Assembly (NCBI RefSeq): GCF_009828115.1
Contig: NZ_WTYL01000002.1
Coordinates: 930,001 to 994,000, forward strand
Length of the DNA: 64,000 nt
Direction: 5' to 3'
Source of the DNA: Allopontixanthobacter sediminis
Lineage (GTDB): Bacteria > Pseudomonadota > Alphaproteobacteria > Sphingomonadales > Sphingomonadaceae
Each line of letters begins with the position of its first letter. Within the stretch, counting starts at the first letter, position 1. The position numbers and the translations under genes were made by a program. Below, in pieces: positions 39,982 through 48,901 of the stretch. A model generated the notes under the pieces. That model saw only the letters and a list, made by a program, of their open reading frames with translations, was not told the origin of the DNA and ran no database searches.

Positions 39982-42900
39982 TCGACTGGCGCACCACAAT
40001 GGCGCGCTACGGCGGCGACGTTGCCAGTCTGCATTTGCTCGATGCCGACACGCCAGACCTATTGCCTTATGCAACCTTGGTAAATGCCCGGCGCCGCGGC
40101 AGCGATACGTTGGGGGTAGTCGGCGCAATATATGAGTGGCAGGAAGCGCCACTAATCTTTCTTGTCGAAGCCGATCTGGTAGCGAGCGACGAGCAATTGC
40201 AAAGCTTGCGGCGCCTGCTCGCGATGCGCGGAGATGCGCCCTATCTTGGGGTCGTCGCGCCGGGCCGGTTGGATGTCTATCTCATTGCCCTCGACAATAA
40301 GCGGCCGAGCCAGGTTCGGGTTCGTGAGGGTCTGGATACAATTGCTGACATCGATCTTTTGCCGCGTCTCGCTAACGTCCGGCCCAAGGCGGCGCGCACG
40401 CGGCAAAACTGGATTTCCGACGTCGTCTTGAAACTCTTAACGCAGGCAATCAAGGACCTGATTGCAGATGCCGATGTCGATGATGAAGATGCGATCTCGC
40501 TAGTGGGCCGCGCGCTGTTTACGCGGTTTCTTGGCGATCGCAATCTGCTGCCAGACGATATCGGATCGTTGCCAGCTTCCCACAGTCTCTTCGATGACGC
40601 GACGCGCGCAGAAGCAACTTCGGCATGGCTGGATCAGATATTCAACGGCGACTTGCTGCCGCTCAGCGAAGGCTTATTCGAAAGGCTGAACGAAAGCGCC
40701 TATCGTGTGCTCGGCGATATTATGCGCCGGGCTCCCGGTGGCCAACTTCAACTCGACTGGCAGGAAAGGTGGGATCGCCTAGACTTCGCTCATATTCCCG
40801 TCGGCGTGCTGAGCCAAGCTTACGAGCTGTACCTGCGCAGCCATCAATCTTCTCGCCAGCGGCGCGAGGGTGGGTTTTATACGCCCCGCCCGATCGCCGA
40901 TCTTCTGGTACGCGCATCGTTTCGGGCGTTAGATCGGGGCGGTGGCAGCGCGGAAGCGCGCATACTCGACCCGGCGGCTGGCGCCGGCGTTTTCCTGCTA
41001 ACCGCATTTCGCGAGTTGGTCGCCGCCCGCTGGCGCGTCTCCGGAAAGCGTCCCGACACCGCAAAACTGCGCGAGATTCTCTACAATCAGATCACTGGGT
41101 TCGATATCAATGAGGCAGCACTGCGCTTCGCGGCGCTAGGCCTCTACCTTTTGTCCATTGAACTCGATCCCGAACCTCAGCCGGTCGATAAGCTGCGCTT
41201 CGATGATCTGCGAGACGTGGTGCTGCATCGCCTCGGAGTGGTTGGCAAAAAAGGCCATCACCTCGGCAGCCTCGGTCCCGAGGTTGGGCCGGAGCACAGT
41301 GGTCGCTACGACATTGTTGTCGGGAACCCGCCCTGGGCCAGCGGCACCAAACTTCCAGATTGGTTGCTGGTACGTCACGAGGTTGCGCGTATCGCGTCGC
41401 GCAGGGCCGGCAAAGACATCGCGCCGCTGCTTCCCAATGAAGTTCTTGACCTACCCTTTTTGTGGCGGGCGATGGACTGGGCCAAGCCGGGCGGCCAGAT
41501 CGCCTTCGCGCTTCATGCCCGGCTGCTTTTTCAGCAGGGCGATGGCATGGCCGACGCCAGACTCGCACTCTTCCGTGCCCTCGATGTTACGTCCGTCATC
41601 AATGGCTCAGAGCTACGCCAGTCGAAGGTCTGGCCCGAAATAGATGCTCCCTTCTGCTTGCTGATTGCCACCAACCGTATTCCCGGTCCCGATGCGGGGT
41701 TCCGATTGATCAGCCCGCGTCTAGAAGCTTCGCTAAACTCGGCTGGCAGCATGCGGATTGACGCCCATGCCGCCGAAATCATCGCGACCGAAGATCTGGC
41801 GCGTACGCCCGAGTTGTTGAAGATTTTATTCCGTGGAACCAAGGCAGACCTGTCCTTGGTGGAGCGCATCCGCTCCAAGGGCTTCCCTACACTTGCGGAA
41901 TATTGGAGCGAGGTCGTCGGCGGCTCGCCCAAGGGCTATTTGACCGGATCAGGCAACGGATATCAAACGCTTAAAAAAAGCAGTCGCACGCGCAAGAACG
42001 GGGATGGCAAGCCGGGGGTTCCGGCTGACTATCTGCACGGTCTCCCCGATATCATGGCCAAGAGCCTCGATGACATCCTGGTTGATACGGGACGGCTTTT
42101 TGCTTTCCAGCACCGCCGCATCCACGACCCGCGGGATCAAGCAATCTTCGCAGGGCCACTGGTGCTGGTGCATCAGTCGCCGCCCGCAGGCAGAGTGAGA
42201 CTACGTGTTGGCGTGGCGGCCGAAACAGTTGCGTATAATGAGAGCTTTTATGGCTTCAGCACGGGTGCACTTGGCTCGGACCAAACACTGGTGCGATTTC
42301 TCGCTCTTTTGCTCGGTAGCCGCTTCGCTCTGTGGTTTGCCCTCGTCACGAGTGGCAAATTCGGGTTCGAGCGCGACGTCGTCGAAAAGGCCGCGCTCAA
42401 CCGCTTGCCTTTACCCGACTTGCGGTTGTTCAGCAAACTCCAGTCCACGGAAGTCTCTTCGCTGTTCGACGCCCTCGTTCGGGGCGACGCTTCCTGGTCA
42501 GATGTGGATCAATGGGCGGCAAACCTCTATGGCTTGGGCGCGTCCGATCTTCAGGTTATCGCCGATACGCTCACCTATAATGCGCCATTCAGTTCTGCAA
42601 AAAAAGCAGCGCAAGCGCCCCCACGGGATTTGGAAGGCTTTTGCACGCAGGTCGAACGCGAACTTTCGCCATGGGCAAAGCGGTTTGGCACAGTCGTCAA
42701 AGCAAAACCCATAAAGGCCCGCCCGCTTTCACCTTGGTGTGGAATAATAATTGAACGAAACGGCGGCGCTTGCGATGTCGACGTCCGAAAACATTGGGAC
42801 GGATTGATCCTTCTGGCCGACGCGAGCGCAGCTACCGAAATGGTGGTGCACGCCACTCCGAACACGCTGTTCGTCGCCCGGCTTGCCCAACAACGCTATT

Positions 42901-42983
42901 GGACTGCGACCCAAGCTCGACTTCTGGCCCAGCATATCGTCTGGAACGAACTTGAATTCCTCACGGGAAAAGGCGCCGAATGA
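39978..42983 (+). CDS. N6-adenine DNA methyltransferase, large PglX/Eco57I-like
   Basis: The 1001-residue protein has a SAM-binding motif DPAAGAGVFLLTAF near 329 and a catalytic NPPWASG near 449, identifying an N6-adenine methyltransferase of gamma-like order. The preceding HQSSRQRREGGFYTPRPIADLLV segment is typical of type IIG/PglX enzymes, and the C-terminal third is a probable target-recognition region. The N-terminal 150 residues have only a degenerate nuclease-like pattern. It starts at TTG 39978 or ATG 39999. It overlaps the nuclease gene by four bases. It is probably the modification part of a phage-defence R-M system; BREX-type PglX is the nearest relative but other BREX genes are absent. 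Confidence 0.85.
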   Translation: MIDWRTTMARYGGDVASLHLLDADTPDLLPYATLVNARRRGSDTLGVVGAIYEWQEAPLIFLVEADLVASDEQLQSLRRLLAMRGDAPYLGVVAPGRLDVYLIALDNKRPSQVRVREGLDTIADIDLLPRLANVRPKAARTRQNWISDVVLKLLTQAIKDLIADADVDDEDAISLVGRALFTRFLGDRNLLPDDIGSLPASHSLFDDATRAEATSAWLDQIFNGDLLPLSEGLFERLNESAYRVLGDIMRRAPGGQLQLDWQERWDRLDFAHIPVGVLSQAYELYLRSHQSSRQRREGGFYTPRPIADLLVRASFRALDRGGGSAEARILDPAAGAGVFLLTAFRELVAARWRVSGKRPDTAKLREILYNQITGFDINEAALRFAALGLYLLSIELDPEPQPVDKLRFDDLRDVVLHRLGVVGKKGHHLGSLGPEVGPEHSGRYDIVVGNPPWASGTKLPDWLLVRHEVARIASRRAGKDIAPLLPNEVLDLPFLWRAMDWAKPGGQIAFALHARLLFQQGDGMADARLALFRALDVTSVINGSELRQSKVWPEIDAPFCLLIATNRIPGPDAGFRLISPRLEASLNSAGSMRIDAHAAEIIATEDLARTPELLKILFRGTKADLSLVERIRSKGFPTLAEYWSEVVGGSPKGYLTGSGNGYQTLKKSSRTRKNGDGKPGVPADYLHGLPDIMAKSLDDILVDTGRLFAFQHRRIHDPRDQAIFAGPLVLVHQSPPAGRVRLRVGVAAETVAYNESFYGFSTGALGSDQTLVRFLALLLGSRFALWFALVTSGKFGFERDVVEKAALNRLPLPDLRLFSKLQSTEVSSLFDALVRGDASWSDVDQWAANLYGLGASDLQVIADTLTYNAPFSSAKKAAQAPPRDLEGFCTQVERELSPWAKRFGTVVKAKPIKARPLSPWCGIIIERNGGACDVDVRKHWDGLILLADASAATEMVVHATPNTLFVARLAQQRYWTATQARLLAQHIVWNELEFLTGKGAE

Positions 42984-43702
42984 GCGGGCCTGCCTCAACG
43001 CCACGCCCTGACCAAGTCGGCGAATTGACGCGTGGCCTGGACTTGCCGTTGCCTGCAATAGGTGGGCCAATAATGATGGTGCTCGCCGAAGCCATCGCTG
43101 CCGCATTTTCAGCGATCCGCATTGAATGGCCCCAAACGCTCGCTACCGGCAGCGAGCCCGAGGTCACCGCGCTCCTCGTCAGCCGGCTCAATGCGATGGC
43201 CGACGACAACACCGAGGAGTCTGGACTTTGGCGCAGCTTGGTTCGGTGCGTCGGACGAAGCGATGAATGCATCAGTTACGACGGCGCGCATCTGGAAAAG
43301 CAGCCGGACCTCTCGATCTGGCTCACGGACCGATCGGCACGATTTCCCCTTACGGCGGAAGCCAAGCTGCTGGATACGTCGAGCGGCAAAACCGAGACCT
43401 TATATTGCTCGCAAGGCGTACGCCGATTCCTCGTGGGGGAATACGGCTGGGGAGGACGCGAAGCGTTCATGCTGGGATATGTTCGCGATGGTTCAACCAT
43501 TCCCGCCAAGCTCGCACCTTATTTCGGACAGTCGAGCCATGCTGCGACCTACAATGTCGAGGTCGGGCCGATCGCAGTCGGCATGGGGGGCGATTCGAGC
43601 CGTTCGCAACATGGACGCAATTTCACCTTTAGCCATTTGTCACCGCCAGATAACGTTCCTGGTTCCATCGACCTATGGCATGTCTGGCTCCAAGCAAATT
43701 GA
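42980..43702 (+). CDS. PD-(D/E)XK-type restriction nuclease partner
   Basis: This 240-residue protein has a PD-(D/E)XK core: EKQPDLSIWL near 106-115 and LTAEAKLLD near 125-133 supply PD and E-x-K. It overlaps the methyltransferase by four bases (ATGA), so it is the likely nuclease of the pair. I do not recognise a closer family. The other domain positions and the cut specificity are unknown. Confidence 0.72.
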   Translation: MSGPASTPRPDQVGELTRGLDLPLPAIGGPIMMVLAEAIAAAFSAIRIEWPQTLATGSEPEVTALLVSRLNAMADDNTEESGLWRSLVRCVGRSDECISYDGAHLEKQPDLSIWLTDRSARFPLTAEAKLLDTSSGKTETLYCSQGVRRFLVGEYGWGGREAFMLGYVRDGSTIPAKLAPYFGQSSHAATYNVEVGPIAVGMGGDSSRSQHGRNFTFSHLSPPDNVPGSIDLWHVWLQAN

Positions 43703-43727
43703 ACGCCGCAGGGATGGGCGTCGTCCG

Positions 43728-44183
43728 TCAGAGCCTGCGTCTAAAGCCATTCTCAGAGCGCGTCCAAAGCGAGCGGTAGATCCGCTCAGCCATCGCAAGG
43801 TCCAGCACATGTTTGCCGTGCGGCTGCGATGTAACGAACTGCCCAATTTCCGTGGGCGTGAACGAGAAATTCTCGGGTAATTTCAGGCGGCGCTTGGCAA
43901 CGCCATCGGCTGCGTTGCACTGATCACAAAGGACTGTCGGGTTGAAGCGCGCGGTGCCGACGCCGTCCCAGCTGCGCGCATGGTCATGATGCTCGTGCAG
44001 CGCAGCCAGCCAGTCAAGAAACGGATGGTCCGAATTGGGAAAACGCTTCGTCCAGCGCAGAATCTGGAATTTCGATCGCCGGCAGCTTGGGCATATCCAA
44101 TCGGGGCCCACCCGCGCCCAGAGCTGGTGGCAATGCGCGCCCTTGAAGGCCGCGAACTCCTCTGCGGTCGGAACCTTGCGCAT
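43728..44183 (-). CDS. HNH-like protein downstream of the U49 protease
   Basis: The ATG at 44183 is favoured because GAGGAGGGCAAAG lies directly upstream; in-frame ATGs at 44210 and 44213 are alternatives. The 151-residue product has CPSC near residue 32, HEHHDHARS near 64 and CDQCNAADGVAKRRL near 84. Together these form a zinc-containing HNH-type nuclease fold. It follows the U49-like protease gene in the same direction with a 26-base gap, so both are probably expressed together. Confidence 0.7.
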   Translation of the reverse strand: MRKVPTAEEFAAFKGAHCHQLWARVGPDWICPSCRRSKFQILRWTKRFPNSDHPFLDWLAALHEHHDHARSWDGVGTARFNPTVLCDQCNAADGVAKRRLKLPENFSFTPTEIGQFVTSQPHGKHVLDLAMAERIYRSLWTRSENGFRRRL

Positions 44184-44209
44184 CTTTGCCCTCCTCACGC
44201 CCGCTCCCA

Positions 44210-45079
44210 TCATTCACTGCGTGAGTAAGCCATGAGCGAAGAGATAAATCCGTCGAGCGGATTCTCGTCCGCCGGATTCTCGCTAACTGGATCGAAATAC
44301 GCCTTTAGGGCGTAGCTGCTGATCTCAAACGCCAGAGAGTCGTCGCCGAGTTTTTCGAAATAATTGAATGCCTCGCCTAACCGTTGATTCGCCGGCGGAT
44401 GCGTGACTTTCGACCTGCGCACCTCGTCAATTAGGCCAATCCAGACAAAGGCGACGCAGATGGCCGCCGCCCGGAAATCGCGATGCTTATCGCTGGGCGG
44501 GCTTTTCAATATCCAGGCAATCGCCCACTCGTCTGCCTCCCGCTCCTGATCGTGGGACCGGCCGCTATAGGCTTGATGACCCATAACGAGATGGCCGATC
44601 TCATGCAGGACCACAAAGCTTACCGCCGCCAGGAACAAATTGTTTATCAGGCCGTCGAACGACGATCTCGATGCACCGGGGTCCGGATCAGGAAGTGCTT
44701 CGTCCCACGGCGCGTCAGGATTCCGAATGATCTCGAGCGCCGCTCGTTTGAGCTCCATAGCCATCCGACCTGCCGGCAATGTCATCAAGTCGAGCTGTTC
44801 GTAACCCGCCTCCCTCGCCATCCGGGCAGTCGAGAAGATCGCCCATACCGATGCAGCGACGGCCCACAGGCTCAGGAGCGCCGCATATGTTCCTTCGATG
44901 GTCTTGGAATTCGGCAGCGCCTCAAAGTTGGCCGATCCACTCGCGAAATCGAGCGGCCAGGTTTCGCCGCCCATTTCATCGACGAGTTCGATGGCGCGTT
45001 CAGGCGCGATACGGAATGGGCTCTCACGTATTTGCGAGAAAAAGCCGGTCGTCAGCCTTTCGGAATCACTCTGGGTCAC
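44210..45079 (-). CDS. Lit-like zinc metalloprotease (peptidase U49 family)
   Basis: The 289-residue protein has HEIGHLVMGH near residue 158 and a downstream EREADEWAIAWI near 178, giving HExxH plus a third Glu ligand in the order of Lit-type peptidases. E. coli Lit cleaves EF-Tu when a phage peptide is present and so blocks phage growth. Other zinc metalloproteases share this arrangement, so the substrate assignment is inference. The start is GTG 45079 because an in-frame stop lies just upstream. An HNH-like gene follows. Confidence 0.75.
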   Translation of the reverse strand: MTQSDSERLTTGFFSQIRESPFRIAPERAIELVDEMGGETWPLDFASGSANFEALPNSKTIEGTYAALLSLWAVAASVWAIFSTARMAREAGYEQLDLMTLPAGRMAMELKRAALEIIRNPDAPWDEALPDPDPGASRSSFDGLINNLFLAAVSFVVLHEIGHLVMGHQAYSGRSHDQEREADEWAIAWILKSPPSDKHRDFRAAAICVAFVWIGLIDEVRRSKVTHPPANQRLGEAFNYFEKLGDDSLAFEISSYALKAYFDPVSENPADENPLDGFISSLMAYSRSE

Positions 45080-45292
45080 CGATCATCAATTCACAAAAGT
45101 GCAAGTCAGGAATCTTCAGTCAGGCGACGTTCTGCGGCCGCCTTCACCTCGGACTGCAGCAATTCAATGCGTTCGACAAGCCATTCGAGTTCGAGGCCAC
45201 TGTTCCTGTAGGGCCGGGAGAGTAGACCTAATGCAGAAGGCTAGGCAGCGGCGCACGAACTTGCTGTCGTGGGACCATACCGGCCTTTCCCT

Positions 45293-47542
45293 TCAAATTG
45301 CCGCGAGTGCTATCTCCGGAGCATAACCGCCCTTGAGAGCGCTGAATGTCGCTGCCGCGACATCGGGCGCTGCGACTAGGATCGCTTCGGGATTGCCGAG
45401 ATGCACATACCGGATCGCGTCCGAGCTCGCGATCAAGTCGGCCAGTTGCCGATCCCAAGCAGCACGCTCCATCGCACAAGCGGCAAACACGCGCTCCTTC
45501 AGGCGTTCGTACCAGTCCGACCGCCAGGGATTGAGATCCTTGTTGGTCTGGATCTGTATTGCGTCGCCAACCGTATCGTCGAACTGACTGTCTGTTTCGA
45601 ACCCGCGAATGATATCGGCGGCGATATCCATGCGCAGCACCCCGCCTACGATATGCGACCAAGGCACCGGAACGCCCGCCTTGCTCATGATACCGCCGAA
45701 GTGAACTGCGCGATTGATCAGCCGCATGATGAAGCGGGCGGCTTGTTTACTCCGGATCGGTAAGGAGGTTCCCACCACAGCCAGCGCGCCGCAGGCGAGG
45801 AAGCCGTTGGCGACAGTCGCGTGCGACCGGTCGAACCCGTGGGTGTCGCACGCGCTGAGGACGACAATCGGCGGAATCCGGACTTTGCCGCGGAGACTCC
45901 AGACATCGAACGCCTTACCGCCAATGATCAGGCCACCGGGCGCATCGCCATCGGGGTGATCGCCATGACTGTCGACGATCAGCATTGGTCCCCGGAAGCG
46001 ATTAATTTCGCCAGCGAAGTCCTCGGGATTTTTCGGTGACGCAAACTTGCCGATGATCGGCTTTTGCTGTCCGTCCATCGTATTCACCGCGCCAACGCGC
46101 AGGTGGGGCGCAATCTGATCGCCGTCATCAAACATCGAAAGAACGAGATAGTTGCGAAAGGAATCGGGCGAAATCGCAAGCGGGACAGGCGCGCGTATCT
46201 GGTCGAGGAACAGATTGCCGGGGGTCGTGTCAATCCGCGAGACGTCAAAGCGTATCCCGAGCGGCAATCCACCAATTGGCAGCCATTCTAGCGGCGCGTC
46301 GGCAACGATCTTGATGCCGCTGCGCGAACGGCCGATCAGTTCCAGATGCTTGGGAGGTATGGCGTCGCGCAGCGCATCCTGGACGATGTGAAAGATACGC
46401 GATGATTTGACGCGCGGCGGGTTTTCATGGGCCCGTAAAAAACGGGCGAGCTGGCCGACCACGCCGGCTGTACGATTCACGGCCGGAGGAAGGCGGATCG
46501 TCGCAGCCAGTGTTCCGGTCGCGCGAAGGCCGACACCCAGCGTCGTTAGCTTCATTTCCGACCCACGCAGGCTAAAAATAGACGCTATGCTAATCTGTTG
46601 GCGCGCGATTGTTGTATCGTCTCCTTCTGGATTGAAAGGCATCTCCATCGTGTAACCTCTTTGTCGATCGAGCGCGCGAAAGGCTCGCTTCAAAAAGGAC
46701 GCGTCGGCAAGGCGCTCCATCTTCTTTACCCTCCCGCGATACATACCAGGTGCAAGCAGGACGATATCGGGCCGGTTGCCGAGCGCTGTGAGATCAGGCT
46801 CGCCCGGATCCCTGCCGCCCTCCGCTTCGTCGGTCCAAAGCGCCATTACCGCCTCGGTCGATCGCGTGATCGCGTCGATATAATCCTGTGCGGACGGAGC
46901 GATCAGCCGCCCCTCCTCCTCTTTGTTCGGGAGCTCTCCTGCGCCGATCAACGTCATTTCGTTCGGCGCGGTGACATTGTGCCAATGAAAATGCAGGCTG
47001 GAAGGGCGGCGATCGATCAGGCGCCACGCATTCAAGGCCGCGAGATGCGCGTCAAAATCGAGCGATTTGTCCATCCGGCCTGCCTTTTGCGCGAGTTGGA
47101 TAAGATGATGGCGCAAAACATCCTCTGTCAGATCCTCGGGATGCAGCGCGCCGCCCTTCCTGTGCAGGCTGATGTGGATGGGCTTGAGCCTCAGGTCGCG
47201 GCGCCAGGCGGACACCCGCTTTGCAGTGTCTTCGGTTGCCGAGAAGAGGACCATGAAGGGCAACCCCGGACGGGGTTTGCGCTTGCCGACCAGGGTCGAG
47301 AGATTGATGGGCGTCCAGTTCCAGGCGCCAACGCCAGCGCGCCGGCGAATGAGCCGTTCTTCCAGTTCGAGCGTCGGTTCGATTAGATCGCTGGGAAGCG
47401 GAGGAATATATTTGAAGTAAGGCAGATATTCGAGGAGGCCCGGCGCAAAGCCCTGAAACGGTGTTACCTGCTGAGGCTCCCAATCGGGCAGCGCAAAAAC
47501 ATAGGCGATCTCAAAGGGCGCAAGTGTGGCGGGGTTAATCAT
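45293..47542 (-). CDS. CHAT-domain (caspase-like) protein
   Basis: The ATG at 47542 has a strong ribosome site (GAGGAGCC); a longer frame begins at 47578. The 749-residue product ends in a CHAT peptidase domain: the catalytic His is in IVDSHGDHPDGDAPGG near 524 and the catalytic Cys in VLSACDTHGFDRSHATVANGF near 561. The preceding 500 residues contain no repeats I can identify. CHAT proteases act in bacterial immunity, for example cleaving gasdermins or partner proteins. A frameshifted PRTase-like gene is divergent at 47630. Confidence 0.85.
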   Translation of the reverse strand: MINPATLAPFEIAYVFALPDWEPQQVTPFQGFAPGLLEYLPYFKYIPPLPSDLIEPTLELEERLIRRRAGVGAWNWTPINLSTLVGKRKPRPGLPFMVLFSATEDTAKRVSAWRRDLRLKPIHISLHRKGGALHPEDLTEDVLRHHLIQLAQKAGRMDKSLDFDAHLAALNAWRLIDRRPSSLHFHWHNVTAPNEMTLIGAGELPNKEEEGRLIAPSAQDYIDAITRSTEAVMALWTDEAEGGRDPGEPDLTALGNRPDIVLLAPGMYRGRVKKMERLADASFLKRAFRALDRQRGYTMEMPFNPEGDDTTIARQQISIASIFSLRGSEMKLTTLGVGLRATGTLAATIRLPPAVNRTAGVVGQLARFLRAHENPPRVKSSRIFHIVQDALRDAIPPKHLELIGRSRSGIKIVADAPLEWLPIGGLPLGIRFDVSRIDTTPGNLFLDQIRAPVPLAISPDSFRNYLVLSMFDDGDQIAPHLRVGAVNTMDGQQKPIIGKFASPKNPEDFAGEINRFRGPMLIVDSHGDHPDGDAPGGLIIGGKAFDVWSLRGKVRIPPIVVLSACDTHGFDRSHATVANGFLACGALAVVGTSLPIRSKQAARFIMRLINRAVHFGGIMSKAGVPVPWSHIVGGVLRMDIAADIIRGFETDSQFDDTVGDAIQIQTNKDLNPWRSDWYERLKERVFAACAMERAAWDRQLADLIASSDAIRYVHLGNPEAILVAAPDVAAATFSALKGGYAPEIALAAI

Positions 47543-47629
47543 AATCGGCTCCTCAGCCGCGATAGGCGAATAAGCCATTATCGTCCAAGTCCGGCTTTCC
47601 CCTCCTGATCAAAGCGCTACGCTCGCCTC

Positions 47630-48361
47630 ATGACGGGAAATGATTCGCGATCGATATCGCTTCCCGACGATGCCGCGCTACGCCTGCCCGATACGCGAAT
47701 GGAAAAACTTGGCTGTCGCAGTTCGAGGACGAAGACCTTGAGCTTGCCGCCCGCTTCCTCGGCGCGCTGATGCTGGTTTCGCATTCGGCCTTCGAGCGCG
47801 CCCTGTCCCGCCTTCTCCAGGAAGAAGCCGCAAAGATCGAATGGCCGGTCGCACTTTACGCGAGACCGAGCCGAGCGACGACTATTTTAAAGTCCATGCG
47901 AATGCCATGGATCCGTTAGCTCCGCTCGATGCCGCGCCGCGGGGCGACGACCTCGGCAGCGAGGTCCGGATCGGCAACATGATCCGCAATCTCGTCAAGG
48001 AACAATCGGGAAAACTCCTCAATGATCGGCGCTTGAGAGGCTGCGCAAGGAGAAGGCGCGCGCCATTTCCGTCGTCGCTGTTTTTTTCGGGTCCGGGAAG
48101 CGGACGAGCGAATTCATTACCGCGATGTGGCACTCGCCGAGCATAGCCTCGTGGCACAGCCGCTACCAGATAGGGTTTTTTGCCAATGCCTATTCGGGAA
48201 CGCGAATGGGCATGGAACGGGTTCGCAAGCTGAAGTCCGCGCCGCGAACTCGCATCCACCGCGATTGCCCAACCTTTGACGAGATGCCATGGCGCAAGGA
48301 CGCCCGCTACAAACACTTGCTAACGGCAGATTTTGGGCGCCAGCCTTGCAGTTCGTTATGA
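47630..48361 (+). pseudogene. Frameshifted PRTase-like protein gene next to CHAT
   Basis: The protein reads in pieces: a start MTGNDSRSISLPDD, then FEDEDLELAARFLGALMLVSHSAF, then VRIGNMIRNLVKEQSGKLL, then ISVVAVFFGSGKRTSEFITAMWHSPSIASWHS, RYQIGFFANAYSGT and RVRKLKSAPRTRIHRDCP. Each piece is in the next lower frame, so three single-base losses are implied (near 47700, 47865 and 48030). FGSGK with its hydrophobic strand resembles the phosphoribosyltransferase loop found beside CHAT proteases. It is very likely inactive, unless the losses are sequencing errors. Confidence 0.65.
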
Positions 48362-48421
48362 CTATAATTGGGGCGCGAAATAGACATTAAGAGCAGGAAA
48401 AATCGCACTAAGTTTGCGCGA

Positions 48422-48548
48422 TTCGGCAGAACAGGACTCGAACCCCATTCACCGGTAGGGTCGTGGGGCCCCTATCGGGGCTCAATCGAAAGCCAGCGTA
48501 AGATAAACAAGTAATATCAGTAAACTAATGCTCTAGAGCGAGTCCTCT
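48422..48548 (-). repeat. Right copy of the ~120-bp inverted repeat, ending in a tRNA-like sequence
   Basis: On the minus strand this reads ACTCGCTCTAGAGC ... CTGATATT, CTTGTTTATCTTACGCTG, GACCCTACCGGTG and then GGTTCGAGTCCTGTTCTG, which differs from the tRNA-Leu 3' end by one base in 18. The left copy at 24.7 kb is the opposite orientation. Confidence 0.75.
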
Positions 48549-48557
48549 TCTGGCACC
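48539..48557 (+). repeat. attR: copy of the tRNA-Leu 3' end at the right island junction
   Basis: CGAGTCCTCTTCTGG is identical to 13894-13908 and is followed by CACCA with one G missing. The sequence to the right returns to ordinary flank genes. Confidence 0.82.
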
Positions 48558-48901
48558 ATTTGTTTCTTTGCAAAGATGCGCGATCGAGCGGAATGTGCTG
48601 GAAAACGAAAACAAATCCCCAGAATGTGTTCGTGCCAGATCACGACCAGCCCCTGAAATCCGCAGTTTGGGGTCATTTTTGTCAGGCTGAGTGCATCTAA
48701 CTGTCCGAACGGGATTGCGGTTGTCGTGCGCAGGCGCGCGCTCGACAGCATTGAGGCGCACTCCATTCCCCTGGGCGACAGTATCTGCAAAGCCACCGTT
48801 TAATTGCCTCGGCCGCCTCTCCAGAACCAGCCGTTCGTTCACACATACTTTTTTGCATTTCCGGTTGCCTGATGACGCGCAGTCCCCAATTGGAGTTCCA
48901 G

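Larger units (their letters stand above)
13894..48553 (+). mobile_element. Genomic island of about 34.6 kb integrated at tRNA-Leu
   Basis: The left border is the 3' end of tRNA-Leu and the right border is a copy of it at 48539-48557. A P4-type tyrosine integrase lies just inside the left border. Between the borders the gene content changes to restriction-modification, toxin-antitoxin, HEPN, CHAT, recombinase and IS-remnant genes, and the sequence looks less GC-rich than the flanks. No conjugation or phage structural genes are visible, so this is a mobilisable or immobile integrative element. It probably moves only through its integrase. Confidence 0.85.

Noticed and set aside
45104-45240. Short minus-strand frame between the CHAT and U49 genes (LELEWLVERIELLQSEVKAAAE)
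   Set aside because: The coiled-coil-like sequence is attractive, but no start codon or ribosome site opens the frame before the upstream stop.
48424-48446. A T-arm-like sequence (minus strand, GGTTCGAGTCCTGTTCTG) that resembles the end of a tRNA gene
   Set aside because: No acceptor, D-arm or anticodon arm is seen upstream, so it is treated as an att-like relic, not a tRNA or tmRNA.
14100-48553. A conjugative element or prophage interpretation of the island
   Set aside because: No relaxase, type IV secretion, capsid, terminase or tail gene could be recognised among the genes read.
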